From Ilumatobacter sp. (GTDB lineage Bacteria > Actinomycetota > Acidimicrobiia > Acidimicrobiales > Ilumatobacteraceae): 64,000 nt of DNA. The position numbers were made by a program, and so were the translations under genes. The notes below the pieces were generated by a model. It was not told the origin of the DNA, did not search any database, and worked only from the letters and a program-made list of their open reading frames with translations. The DNA lies in the NCBI RefSeq assembly GCF_030065885.1, contig NZ_JASJCS010000001.1, forward strand, positions 1-64,000, read 5' to 3'. This document shows positions 7,696 to 15,558 of this stretch, piece by piece (the first letter of the stretch is position 1; each line of letters starts with the position of its first letter).

Positions 7696-8910
7696 TCATG
7701 CAGAGTGCGGCGCGCCGAGGTCGCCCGTCACGGCGGCCGTGACGAGGGCCCGACGGCGTTCGGCCAAGAGGCCAATATGCCTGGTCAGCGTCGCGACCGT
7801 CCCATCCAGGATCCGCCACGCATCGCGAGTATCAGCGACGATTCGCCGTTGCTGATCGACCGATGGAAGCGGGACACGAAGCGACTTGAAGATCTCCAGG
7901 TTGATCATCTGACGGGTTGACCCTTGGGCACCGAGGCGGAAGCGCTCGGCAGCGCTCGGGGAAGAGCACGCCAGTGCCACGTACTCCGGGTCAGCGACTC
8001 GGCCATCGACGCGTCCGCAGAAGCACTTGCCCTTCACGATTGCCGGGCCGAGATCGGGCGCCACGCAAGCACGACCGGCGTGGTTCCGTTCGTCACCAAG
8101 CGCGGCGGCAAGCAGATCGCCCTCGCGCACCCGATACCTGGTGAACTCCGGTTGGCGCTCGAGTGGGAGGTACACCAGTTCGTCGCCTCGGAACTCGGCG
8201 AAGCCGATGTTGCCGAGGCGAATCACGGCCATCCCGGAGTCCACGTAGTCAGCGGAGCTGAAGGCACTGCCAAACGGTCCGTCCGTCAGGAAGGTCAGCA
8301 TCCGCCGCAGCGGCACCAGGTCAGAGGCACCTTCTGCGGCCAGTTCGTCGAAGGTCCTCCACCGCCGTTCTTCGAGGAGGTGGATTAGTTGTTGCTTCTT
8401 GGCGATCAGGGCGTCGATGCGGGCGGTCTCGGCGTCCAGGTAGTCGGCGATCGCCCGTTGCTCGGCCAGCGGCATGTCTGGGAAGGGGAAGTTCCCGACC
8501 TGTTCCGCGTTGAGGTTGTCCTGCGTGTTGCTGCGAGTCAGCCCGCCAAGCGATGGGCGAAGGTGCTCGAGCCAGTACCGGATGAATCGTTCATCGCTCA
8601 GGCCCGGCCGTGGTGCGATGCCGAGCAGCGCTTGATTCCAGGTCGCCCGGGTGGCGAGACGGCCCACCGCGCCGACGCTCGCGTACATCGCAAACAGCAG
8701 TGTGCCAGGCTGCCCGATGGGCAGCCGCTTTGACTCGACACCGCGCTCAGAGACACGCCGGGCCGTAGCCGAGACCGGCTTGCCATCGGACATGTCCCCG
8801 ATGGACACCCAAGGGACGCCATCGTCCTCCGACTCGCTCCACATGTTCGGGTCGTCGACTGACGGAGTACCACCCGCACGAAGCGAGGCGACCCGCTTCA
8901 GCGTCGTCAC
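7696..8910 (-). CDS. hsdS: Type I restriction-modification specificity subunit
   Basis: 404 residues with the duplicated HsdS layout: a target-recognition domain ('GVPWVSIGDMSDGK'), a first helical spacer ending 'LIAKKQQLIHLLEERR' (about 170-205), a second recognition domain ('LTDGPFGSAF' to 'MINLEIFKSLRVPLP'), and a second helical spacer with 'LLAERRRALVTAAVTGDL'. The PLA/SVxQQR-like conserved segments 'MPLAEQRAIADYLDAE' and 'SVDQQRRIVAD' are diagnostic. It determines the DNA sequence methylated and restricted by the HsdM/HsdR complex. The start ATG overlaps the hsdM stop (ATGA). The gene appears intact. Confidence 0.92.
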   Translation of the reverse strand: MTTLKRVASLRAGGTPSVDDPNMWSESEDDGVPWVSIGDMSDGKPVSATARRVSERGVESKRLPIGQPGTLLFAMYASVGAVGRLATRATWNQALLGIAPRPGLSDERFIRYWLEHLRPSLGGLTRSNTQDNLNAEQVGNFPFPDMPLAEQRAIADYLDAETARIDALIAKKQQLIHLLEERRWRTFDELAAEGASDLVPLRRMLTFLTDGPFGSAFSSADYVDSGMAVIRLGNIGFAEFRGDELVYLPLERQPEFTRYRVREGDLLAAALGDERNHAGRACVAPDLGPAIVKGKCFCGRVDGRVADPEYVALACSSPSAAERFRLGAQGSTRQMINLEIFKSLRVPLPSVDQQRRIVADTRDAWRILDGTVATLTRHIGLLAERRRALVTAAVTGDLGAPHSA

Positions 8911-10982
8911 TCAGTCACCTCACGCAGCAACTCCTGGATCTCCCGCTCGAGCTGCTTGATCTCGGCGTCGATCTCCTCGAGCGGCCGTGGCGGTGTGTGG
9001 ACGTAGAAGTGCCTCGCGAGGGGGATCTCGTAGCCAATCTTGGTCTTGGTGTGGTCGACCCAGGCGTCGGGGACGTAGGGGTGGACCTCCTGCTCGACGT
9101 ACTGCTCGACGGCCTTGACGCAGGTGTCGGTGGCGAGGCGGTCGGTGGGGTCGGGTTCGTAGCGCACCGGGTCGGGCGGGAGAGGGACGTTCTCGTTGTC
9201 GCGCAGGTCGGCGTCGGGCTCGGGGTGGCCGTGCTTGTCGGTGATCGGGTCGGCGTCGGGGTCGCGAAAGGCCAGGGCGTCGACGATGGCGTTCTCGATC
9301 GGTTTGCCCGACAGGTCGAGCTTGGCCATCCAGTGCTTCGCTTCCTGGCGCGCGGCGGCCTCGCTGTCGAAACCTGTCCCGGCGCCTCTGCGGGCGCGTT
9401 CGGCCAGTCCCTCGAGCTGCTGCTCGTCGAGCTTGGCGAGCTTCTTGTCGGACAGCAGCGCGTCCGCGGACGCGTCGGTCACCTCCCACCTCAGGCGGAG
9501 GGGGCGTTCGACCGTGATGCGGAGGAAGCCGAACGACTCGTTGGGGAAGATCTTCACCCGGGCCTCGTCCTCGTTCTGCTGCTGGTCGAAGTTGCCGTAG
9601 AGGCGGACGATCTCGGCGATCTGGGCGTCGCTGACCTCCTTGCGCTTCTCACCGAGGCTCTTGCGCATCTTGGTGAAGTGCGTCCGGGCGTCGATGAGCT
9701 GCACCTTGCCCCGGCGGTTCGGGCTCTTGCGGTTGGTGACGATCCAGAAGTAGGTGGAGATGCCGGTGTTGTAGAAGAGCTGGTCGGGCAGGGCGACCAC
9801 GGCCTCGAGCCAGTCGTGCTCGATGATCCAGCGGCGGATCTCGCTCTCACCGCTGCCGGCCGCGCCGGTGAACAGCGGGGAGCCGTTGAACACGATCGCC
9901 AGGCGCGAGCCGCCCTGCTCGGGCGGGCGCATCTTCGAGATCATGTGCTGGAGGAACAAGAAGCTGCCGTCGTTGATCCGCGGCAGGCCCGCCCCATATC
10001 GGCCGGCGAAACCGAGCGACTCGTGCTCGTGGCGGACCGAGTCGGCGACCTTCTTCCACTCCACCCCGAACGGCGGGTTGGCGAGCAGGTAGTCGAACCG
10101 CTCGTTGGGGTGCTGGTCGCCCTGGTCGCCCGGATCGTCCGGGTCGTGCTGCTTGAGGGAGTTGCCGACCTTGATGTTCGACGCGTTCTGGCCCTTCAGC
10201 ATCATGTCCGACCGGCAGATCGCGTACGACTCCGAGTTCAGCTCCTGGCCGAACACGGTGAGGGTGGCCTGCGGGTTGTGACTGCGGACGAAGTCTTCCG
10301 CCACGCTCAACATGCCACCGGTGCCACACGCCGGGTCGTACAACGTCGCCTTCGCACCCGGCTTGGAGAGGATGTCGTCGTCCTCGATGAACAACAGGTT
10401 CACCATCAGCCGGATGACCTCCCGCGGGGTGAAGTGCTCGCCGGCCGTCTCGTTGCTCAGCTCGGAGAAGCGGCGGATCAGCTCCTCGTAGAGGTAGCCC
10501 ATCTCCAGGTTGGAGACGTGCTCGGGGTGGAGGTCGATCTCGGCGAACTTGCCGAGCACCAGGTACAGCAGCCCCGCCTTGTGGAGCCGGGTGATCTGGG
10601 TGGCGAACTCGAACCGCTCGAGGATCTCCTTCGCCTCGGGCGAGAAGCCGTGGATGTAGTTGAGGAGGTTGTCGCGGATGTTGTCCGGATCGTCGAGCAG
10701 CTTCGGGATGTCGTACGGGCTGATGTTCCAGAGCCCGTCGGTGGTGGTCATCGCGTCGAGGATCGGTGCGAAGTTCTCGACCTTGCCCTGGAGCTGCTCG
10801 TGGCGGGCGAGCATGTCGGCCTTGACCGGGGCGAGCACGCAGTCGAACCGCCGGAGGACCGTGAGCGGAAGGATGACCTTGCCGTACTCCGACTGCTTGT
10901 AGTCGCCGCGGAGCAGGTCGGCCACCGACCAGATGAACGCCGCATGGTTCTTGATCGCCTCGCCGTTCGGCACGCCGGTCAT
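8907..10982 (-). CDS. hsdM: Type I restriction-modification DNA adenine methyltransferase subunit
   Basis: 691 residues from the ATG at 10982 (MTGVPNGEAIKNH); the longer ORF-track start lacks family similarity. The N-terminal helical HsdM domain ('LLRGDYKQSEYGKVILPLTVLRRFD') is followed by '[20 protein letters not shown]', the SAM-binding motif '[10 protein letters not shown]' and the N6-adenine motif IV 'NPPFG'. The C-terminal half carries an acidic, proline-rich stretch and ends in a helical tail ('AEIKQLEREIQELLREV') that probably contacts HsdS. It overlaps hsdS by four bases. A degraded duplicate of its central segment lies at 13050-13517. Confidence 0.93.
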   Translation of the reverse strand: MTGVPNGEAIKNHAAFIWSVADLLRGDYKQSEYGKVILPLTVLRRFDCVLAPVKADMLARHEQLQGKVENFAPILDAMTTTDGLWNISPYDIPKLLDDPDNIRDNLLNYIHGFSPEAKEILERFEFATQITRLHKAGLLYLVLGKFAEIDLHPEHVSNLEMGYLYEELIRRFSELSNETAGEHFTPREVIRLMVNLLFIEDDDILSKPGAKATLYDPACGTGGMLSVAEDFVRSHNPQATLTVFGQELNSESYAICRSDMMLKGQNASNIKVGNSLKQHDPDDPGDQGDQHPNERFDYLLANPPFGVEWKKVADSVRHEHESLGFAGRYGAGLPRINDGSFLFLQHMISKMRPPEQGGSRLAIVFNGSPLFTGAAGSGESEIRRWIIEHDWLEAVVALPDQLFYNTGISTYFWIVTNRKSPNRRGKVQLIDARTHFTKMRKSLGEKRKEVSDAQIAEIVRLYGNFDQQQNEDEARVKIFPNESFGFLRITVERPLRLRWEVTDASADALLSDKKLAKLDEQQLEGLAERARRGAGTGFDSEAAARQEAKHWMAKLDLSGKPIENAIVDALAFRDPDADPITDKHGHPEPDADLRDNENVPLPPDPVRYEPDPTDRLATDTCVKAVEQYVEQEVHPYVPDAWVDHTKTKIGYEIPLARHFYVHTPPRPLEEIDAEIKQLEREIQELLREVTE

Positions 10983-11072
10983 CGTGCCACGTCCCGGCCA
11001 GGGCCGCGACACCCCTCTGGTAGGTTGGCCGTACCGACTTCCCCTCGCATCACACCGATCGAGGAGAACCGA

Positions 11073-11333
11073 ATGACGGTCGACGACCGCACCCGATTGA
11101 ATCTGCACCGAAAGCTCGAAGCGGTGCTCGGACACGACGACGCAGACACGCTCATGGCTCACCTTCCACCCGTCACCTGGCAGGACGTTGCGACCAAAGC
11201 CGACGTCGACGCGGCGTGCGATCGCGTCCGGGTCGAGTTCTCGCAGGCGATGGAGCGGCAGATCCGTTGGATGGTGACGTTCAACACCGCCCTCGTCGCA
11301 GTCGCCCTCGCCGCCGCCCGCCTGCTCTTCTGA
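11073..11333 (+). CDS. Small protein with coiled coil and C-terminal membrane anchor
   Basis: 86 residues, present only as the tail of a long shadow frame in the ORF track. The ATG at 11073 has a clear ribosome site (GAGGAG, 7 nt upstream). The sequence contains 'TLMAHLPPVTWQDVATKADVD', then a heptad-like stretch 'DRVRVEFSQAMERQIRWM', and ends with the hydrophobic helix 'NTALVAVALAAARLLF'. Similar small tail-anchored proteins of unknown function are common in actinobacteria and resemble the coiled-coil DUF1640 type. It is divergent from hsdM and upstream of the acyl-CoA ligase gene. Confidence 0.7.
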   Translation: MTVDDRTRLNLHRKLEAVLGHDDADTLMAHLPPVTWQDVATKADVDAACDRVRVEFSQAMERQIRWMVTFNTALVAVALAAARLLF

Positions 11334-11401
11334 CGGCTCGCTCCCGTCTCGGCTGAAGCTCGGCGCTCACTACGATCGCCCGGACACACGAGAGGGCACC
11401 C

Positions 11402-13033
11402 ATGACGGCGACAGGGGATTCGACGGAGTTCATCGACGAGGCCGAGGCGATCGCCTCCATGACCACCTCGCGCCCGTCCGGGCACGGGGCGATCCGGGCG
11501 TACGACTGGATCGGGCATCACGCCCGCAACCGTCCCGACCACGAAGCCGTCCGCGATCTCGGCACCGACCGCACCTTCACCTACGCCGAGCTCGACCGGC
11601 GGATCGACGCGATGGCCGCCTACCTCACCTCGCTCGGCATCGGCCGCGGCGACCGGATCGGCGTGCTCGCCCACAACGGCGTCGAATACTTCGACATCCA
11701 GTTCGCATGCGCCCGCACCGGATCGATTTGTGTCCTGCTCAACTGGCGGCTCACCGTCACCGAGCTCGAGTACATCGTCGGCGACTCGTCCCCGATGCTG
11801 CTCGTCCACGACACCGAGTTCGCCGCCACCGCCACCGAGCTCCAACAGCGCTGCCACATCGCCACCCTCCTCGAGATCGACGGTGGCACCCCCGACAGCG
11901 CCTACGAGACCGTCCTCGCCGAACACACCGGCACGCCCGTCACACCGCACACCCTCACCCACGACGACGTGATCACGATCATGTACACGTCCGGCACCAC
12001 CGGGCTGCCGAAGGGGGCGATGATCACCCACGGCATGAACTTCTGGAACTGCGTCAACCTCGGCGTCCCCGCGGGGATCGGCATCGACACGGTCCACCTC
12101 AACATCCTCCCCCTGTTCCACACCGGCGGGCTGAACTGCTACAGCAACCCGGTGCTCCACGCCGGCGGCACCGTCGTCATCCTCAAGACCTTCGACCCGG
12201 GCGAGACGCTGCTGGTGCTCGGCGACCCCGACCAGGGGATCACCCACTTCTTCGGGGTGCCGGCGCCGTACCAGTTCATGATGCAGCACCCCGACTTCGA
12301 CACGACCGACCTCTCCCGGCTCCGCATCGCCGGCGTCGGCGGGGCACCGTGCGCGCTGACGATCATGGAACGCTGGACCGAGCGGGGCGTGCTCCTCGCC
12401 CAGGGGTTCGGGATGACCGAGACCAGCCCCGCCTGCATCTTCCTCGACCCGAGCGACGCGCTCCGCAAGATCGGCTCGACCGGCAAGGCGCTGATGCACA
12501 CCGAATTCCGGATCGTCAACGAGTCGGGCTCGGATTGCGGGCCGGACGAGGTCGGTGAGCTGTGGGTCGCCGGGCCGAACATCACCCCCGGCTACTGGAA
12601 CCGGCCCGACGCCACCGCCGCCGCGTTCGAGGGCCGCTGGCTCAAGACCGGCGACGCCGCCCGCATCGACGACGAGGGGTTCGTCTACATCGTCGACCGC
12701 TGGAAGGACATGTACATCTCCGGCGGCGAGAACGTCTACCCCGCCGAGGTCGAGAACGTCCTGTACCAGCTGCCGGCCGTGGCGGAGGCGGCCGTGATCG
12801 GCGTGCCGAGCGAGCGGTGGGGCGAGACCGGCCTGGCCGTGATCGCGTTGAAGGAGGGCGAATCACTGGATCGCCAGCAGGTCCAGGAGTACTGCGCCGA
12901 GAGGCTGGCCAAGTTCAAGGTCCCAGCCGACATCGCCATCATCGAGGCTCTGCCGAGGAACGCCACGGGCAAGGTGTTGAAGCGCGAACTGAGAGACCAG
13001 TTCGTCGGCACCGGCGAACCGGCGATCACGTAG
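11402..13033 (+). CDS. Acyl-CoA synthetase (AMP-binding, FadD-like)
   Basis: 543 residues with complete ANL-superfamily motifs: P-loop '[16 protein letters not shown]' near 195, '[10 protein letters not shown]' near 340, '[19 protein letters not shown]' near 415, the hinge region '[20 protein letters not shown]', and the catalytic Lys in '[13 protein letters not shown]' at the C-terminus. It activates a fatty or other carboxylic acid as an acyl-adenylate and transfers it to CoA. It is not part of the NRPS cluster 30 kb away. The gene ends about 20 bp before a degraded hsdM copy, suggesting that rearrangement occurred just downstream. Chain-length specificity cannot be read from the sequence. 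Confidence 0.85.
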   Translation: MTATGDSTEFIDEAEAIASMTTSRPSGHGAIRAYDWIGHHARNRPDHEAVRDLGTDRTFTYAELDRRIDAMAAYLTSLGIGRGDRIGVLAHNGVEYFDIQFACARTGSICVLLNWRLTVTELEYIVGDSSPMLLVHDTEFAATATELQQRCHIATLLEIDGGTPDSAYETVLAEHTGTPVTPHTLTHDDVITIMYTSGTTGLPKGAMITHGMNFWNCVNLGVPAGIGIDTVHLNILPLFHTGGLNCYSNPVLHAGGTVVILKTFDPGETLLVLGDPDQGITHFFGVPAPYQFMMQHPDFDTTDLSRLRIAGVGGAPCALTIMERWTERGVLLAQGFGMTETSPACIFLDPSDALRKIGSTGKALMHTEFRIVNESGSDCGPDEVGELWVAGPNITPGYWNRPDATAAAFEGRWLKTGDAARIDDEGFVYIVDRWKDMYISGGENVYPAEVENVLYQLPAVAEAAVIGVPSERWGETGLAVIALKEGESLDRQQVQEYCAERLAKFKVPADIAIIEALPRNATGKVLKRELRDQFVGTGEPAIT

Positions 13034-13049
13034 CGCTGCGCCGTATGGG

Positions 13050-13517
13050 GCTGCCGTCGTAGCAGCGGCAGGCCCGTACCGACCGGCAAGGCCGAGCGAC
13101 TCGTGCTCGTGCTTGACCGAGTCGGCGACCTTCTTCCACTCCACCCCGAACGGCGGGTTGGCGAGCAGGTAGTCGAACCGCTCGTTCGGGTGCTGGTCGC
13201 CCTGATCGTCCGGGTCGTACTGCTTGAGGGAGTTGCCGACCTCGAGTTCGACGCGTTCTGGCCCTTCAGCATCATGTCCGACCGGCAGATCGCGTACGAC
13301 TCCGAGTTCAGCTCCTGGCCGAAGACGGTGAGGGTGGCCTGCGGGTTGTGACTGTGGACGAAGTCCTCCGCCACGCTCAACATGCCACCGGTGCCACACG
13401 CCGGGTCGTACAACGTCGCCTTGGCACCCGGCTTGGAGAGGATGTCGTCGTCCTCGATGAACAACAGGTTCACCATCAGCCGGATGACTTCCCGCGGGGT
13501 GAAGTGCTCACCGGCCG
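13050..13517 (-). pseudogene. Degraded duplicate of the central hsdM segment
   Basis: This stretch is nearly identical to 9963-10447 within hsdM, in the same orientation, covering the residues from '[13 protein letters not shown]' through 'DPACGTGG' to '[11 protein letters not shown]'. It differs by scattered substitutions, a 9-bp deletion (loss of one 'gtcgcccgg'-like unit) and a 1-bp deletion that shifts the frame. It lacks both ends of the gene. Immediately to its right lies a perfect hairpin GCCGTGTTG-GCA-CAACACGGC (13533-13553), then the second 13E12-family gene. The copy cannot encode a methyltransferase. It is probably a remnant of duplication or of a second restriction locus. Confidence 0.85.
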
Positions 13518-13634
13518 CCGTTCGGCACGGCCGCCGTGTTGGCACAACACGGCCGCGACCGCCGTCCGACGACGGAGCGTGCGCTGAGACGAATCGAACA
13601 TCAGTTCGAAACTGTGTCACACCCCCTCGTCAAG

Positions 13635-14864
13635 ATGGGCGGCATGGAGATCGGCACCGTCATCGAGCACGTGCGGCACGTGGCCGACGTGCGCACCGAT
13701 GGCACGGCACCGACCGAACGGCTCGAGTCGGCGTTGCGAGATGTGGGCCGTCTGGAGGCCTGGTTGGCAGGCACCAAGGCGGCGCTCACCTCCCTGCTGG
13801 CAGCGCAGGTGTCGTTCCCTGAGAAGACGATCGCCGACTGCACGCGTGGCTCGACCCGCGACGCGATCAACGACACCGCCCGCGCCGGAACGTTGGACGC
13901 GGCGCCGTCGCTGGCCGACGCGCTCGACGATGCCCGCGTCACCGTCGGCCACGTCGACGCCGTCACCAAGGCCACCAAATCGCTCGACGCCGACCAGCGC
14001 GACGAGCTGCTCGGCCGGCTCGACACGGGGCTGCTCGACATCGCCGCCGTCGCAACGGTGGCCGAGTGGCGCCGACGGCTGGCGATGGAGGTCAACAACA
14101 TCCAGCGCGACGACGGCATCGACCGGTTCGAACGCCAGCAGCGAGCGACGAGCGTGCGGAGTTGGACCGACGGCGAGGGAATGTGGTGCCTGTCGGGTCG
14201 GTTCGACCCGGTGACCGGCGTGAAGCTGTCGGCTGCGATCGACGCCGCCACCAACGCGCTGTTCGCCGAGCAGACGCCGACTACCTGCCCCACCGACCCG
14301 GTCGAGAAGCAGCGACACCTGAACGCTCTGGCGCTGGCGGGCCTGATCACCGACGCCGGCGGCACTGGGCGGCCGGGGCGGCCCGAGTACGTGGTGGTCG
14401 TCGACACCTCGCAGCCCGACGGCGCTGGCGGGCCCGAGGTCGACTGGGGGATTCCCGTCGAGGTGCCGCACCGCGTGCTGGCCGAGCTGATGGGCGACGG
14501 CCGGGTCGAGACCGTGATCGTCCGCAACCGCGTCGTGCTCCACGCACCGGGCGAACTGAACCTCGGCCGCACCACCCGCCTCGCCAACCGAGCCCAGCGT
14601 CGGGCGCTGCGGGCGCTGTACTCCAGCTGCGCGATCCCCGGCTGCGACGTGCGTTACGACCGCTGCAAGCTCCACCACATCGTGTGGTGGCGAAACGGCG
14701 GGCGCACCGACCTCGACAACCTGTTGCCCGTCTGCACCCACCACCACACCAAGATCCACGACGCCGGTTGGCAGGTCTCGCTCGGCGCCAACCGCGAGCT
14801 CACCATCACCTTCCCCGACGGCACCATTCACAACACCGGCCCACCCAGCCGCCGGGCTGCGTGA
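13635..14864 (+). CDS. DUF222 / 13E12-family HNH endonuclease
   Basis: 409 residues. The helical DUF222 region spans about 1-290, followed by a canonical HNH domain: 'CAIPGCDVRYDRCKLHHIVWWRNGG', 'DLDNLLPVCTHHHTKIHDAGW'. The HH pair, the central Asn and the CxxH-type zinc ligands are all present, so this copy looks catalytically intact, more so than the one at 710-1720. I take the ATG at 13635; another ATG three codons on (13644) is possible. The upstream bases 'cgtcaagatgggcggc' closely match a segment at 2376-2393 near the first copy. It lies directly after the hsdM remnant, in line with this family's known association with repeats and insertion sites. Confidence 0.85.
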   Translation: MGGMEIGTVIEHVRHVADVRTDGTAPTERLESALRDVGRLEAWLAGTKAALTSLLAAQVSFPEKTIADCTRGSTRDAINDTARAGTLDAAPSLADALDDARVTVGHVDAVTKATKSLDADQRDELLGRLDTGLLDIAAVATVAEWRRRLAMEVNNIQRDDGIDRFERQQRATSVRSWTDGEGMWCLSGRFDPVTGVKLSAAIDAATNALFAEQTPTTCPTDPVEKQRHLNALALAGLITDAGGTGRPGRPEYVVVVDTSQPDGAGGPEVDWGIPVEVPHRVLAELMGDGRVETVIVRNRVVLHAPGELNLGRTTRLANRAQRRALRALYSSCAIPGCDVRYDRCKLHHIVWWRNGGRTDLDNLLPVCTHHHTKIHDAGWQVSLGANRELTITFPDGTIHNTGPPSRRAA

Positions 14865-15014
14865 CCGCAGCCGAACGCTCCTTGACAACCGAAGACGCGC
14901 GTCACCGATCATTCCCGACCCGCACCCGGCGCGGCGAGACCGACCACTGCGCGCCGACCCCGTCCGCTCGCCACGGCTTGCCGGGGTTCGCTGGCCTCCC
15001 GAGCCGGATCCGTG

Positions 15015-15165
15015 GTCGGCGATCCGGCTCTTCGGGTCGCGGGAGCGCCACCTGGAGGCGGCGGTCGGTGAGCTCCCCTTGAATGACGAAGTTGGGGTAG
15101 GCGGCGACCAGCAGTTCCCAGCACCCGTCGCGCTCGGCGTCGTCGGTGACCTCGGTGAAGGTGCA
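15015..15165 (-). pseudogene. Relic of a deazaflavin-dependent nitroreductase-like gene
   Basis: One reverse frame reads 'DDAERDGCWELLVAAYPNFVIQGELTDRR', close to the C-terminal signature of F420-dependent nitroreductase-family (DUF385) proteins, which typically have 'R..LW..LV..YP.F..YQ..T.R'. No start, FMN/F420-binding region or proper end is present, so I call it a fragment. It lies next to a thioesterase relic on the same strand. Confidence 0.45.
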
Positions 15166-15234
15166 GTTTGGCGGCGGTTGCCATCCACCTCGACGAAGCC
15201 GCGCCGGCGGCGACCAGGTCGGAACGACGCTGCC

Positions 15235-15482
15235 GCTCCCCAGTGCCGCTGCGAGCTCGCGTGCTTCACCCGCGACCCGACGCAACTCGGCGGCTTCGAC
15301 CTCGCTGCCGACGCGCCTGAGGTGACCTTGCGCGACACCCTGCCTAGCTCCGCCACCGCCGCCCGGCGCTCCGCCAACTCCTCGGTCAGCTCCACCTCGG
15401 GCACGTCGACATCTCGCATCCCGGCCAGCTGCCGGTCGAGCGGGATGCCGCCAGCCGGCAACGATCGCTCCGGTCTGGCCAT
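15235..15482 (-). pseudogene. Frameshifted 5' fragment of a PaaI-like thioesterase gene
   Basis: From 15482 the reverse strand reads 'MARPERSLPAGGIP' and 'LAGMRDVDVPEVELTEELAE', aligning with 'LAGMRHVEVPDVEPTTELAD' at the N-terminus of the intact thioesterase at 27333-28067. After 'AAVAELGRVSRKVTSGA' the similarity continues in another frame as 'VGSEVEAAELRRVAGEARELAAAL', matching 'IGSEVAVDVMRRVAEEARGLAAAL'. The hotdog catalytic half is absent. This is a decayed paralogue. Confidence 0.65.
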
Positions 15483-15558
15483 CGCCGCATCCTGCCTCAG
15501 GAGTTGCGAGCTGCGCCTGGCACATCTCGCAATTTGGTGCAGCCGGGTGGCGGGTTCG

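Noticed and set aside
8997-11333. 778-codon plus-strand ORF
   Set aside because: It is the antisense shadow of hsdM (Val/Gly/Leu/Glu-rich). Only its last 86 codons, from the ATG at 11073, form a plausible gene.
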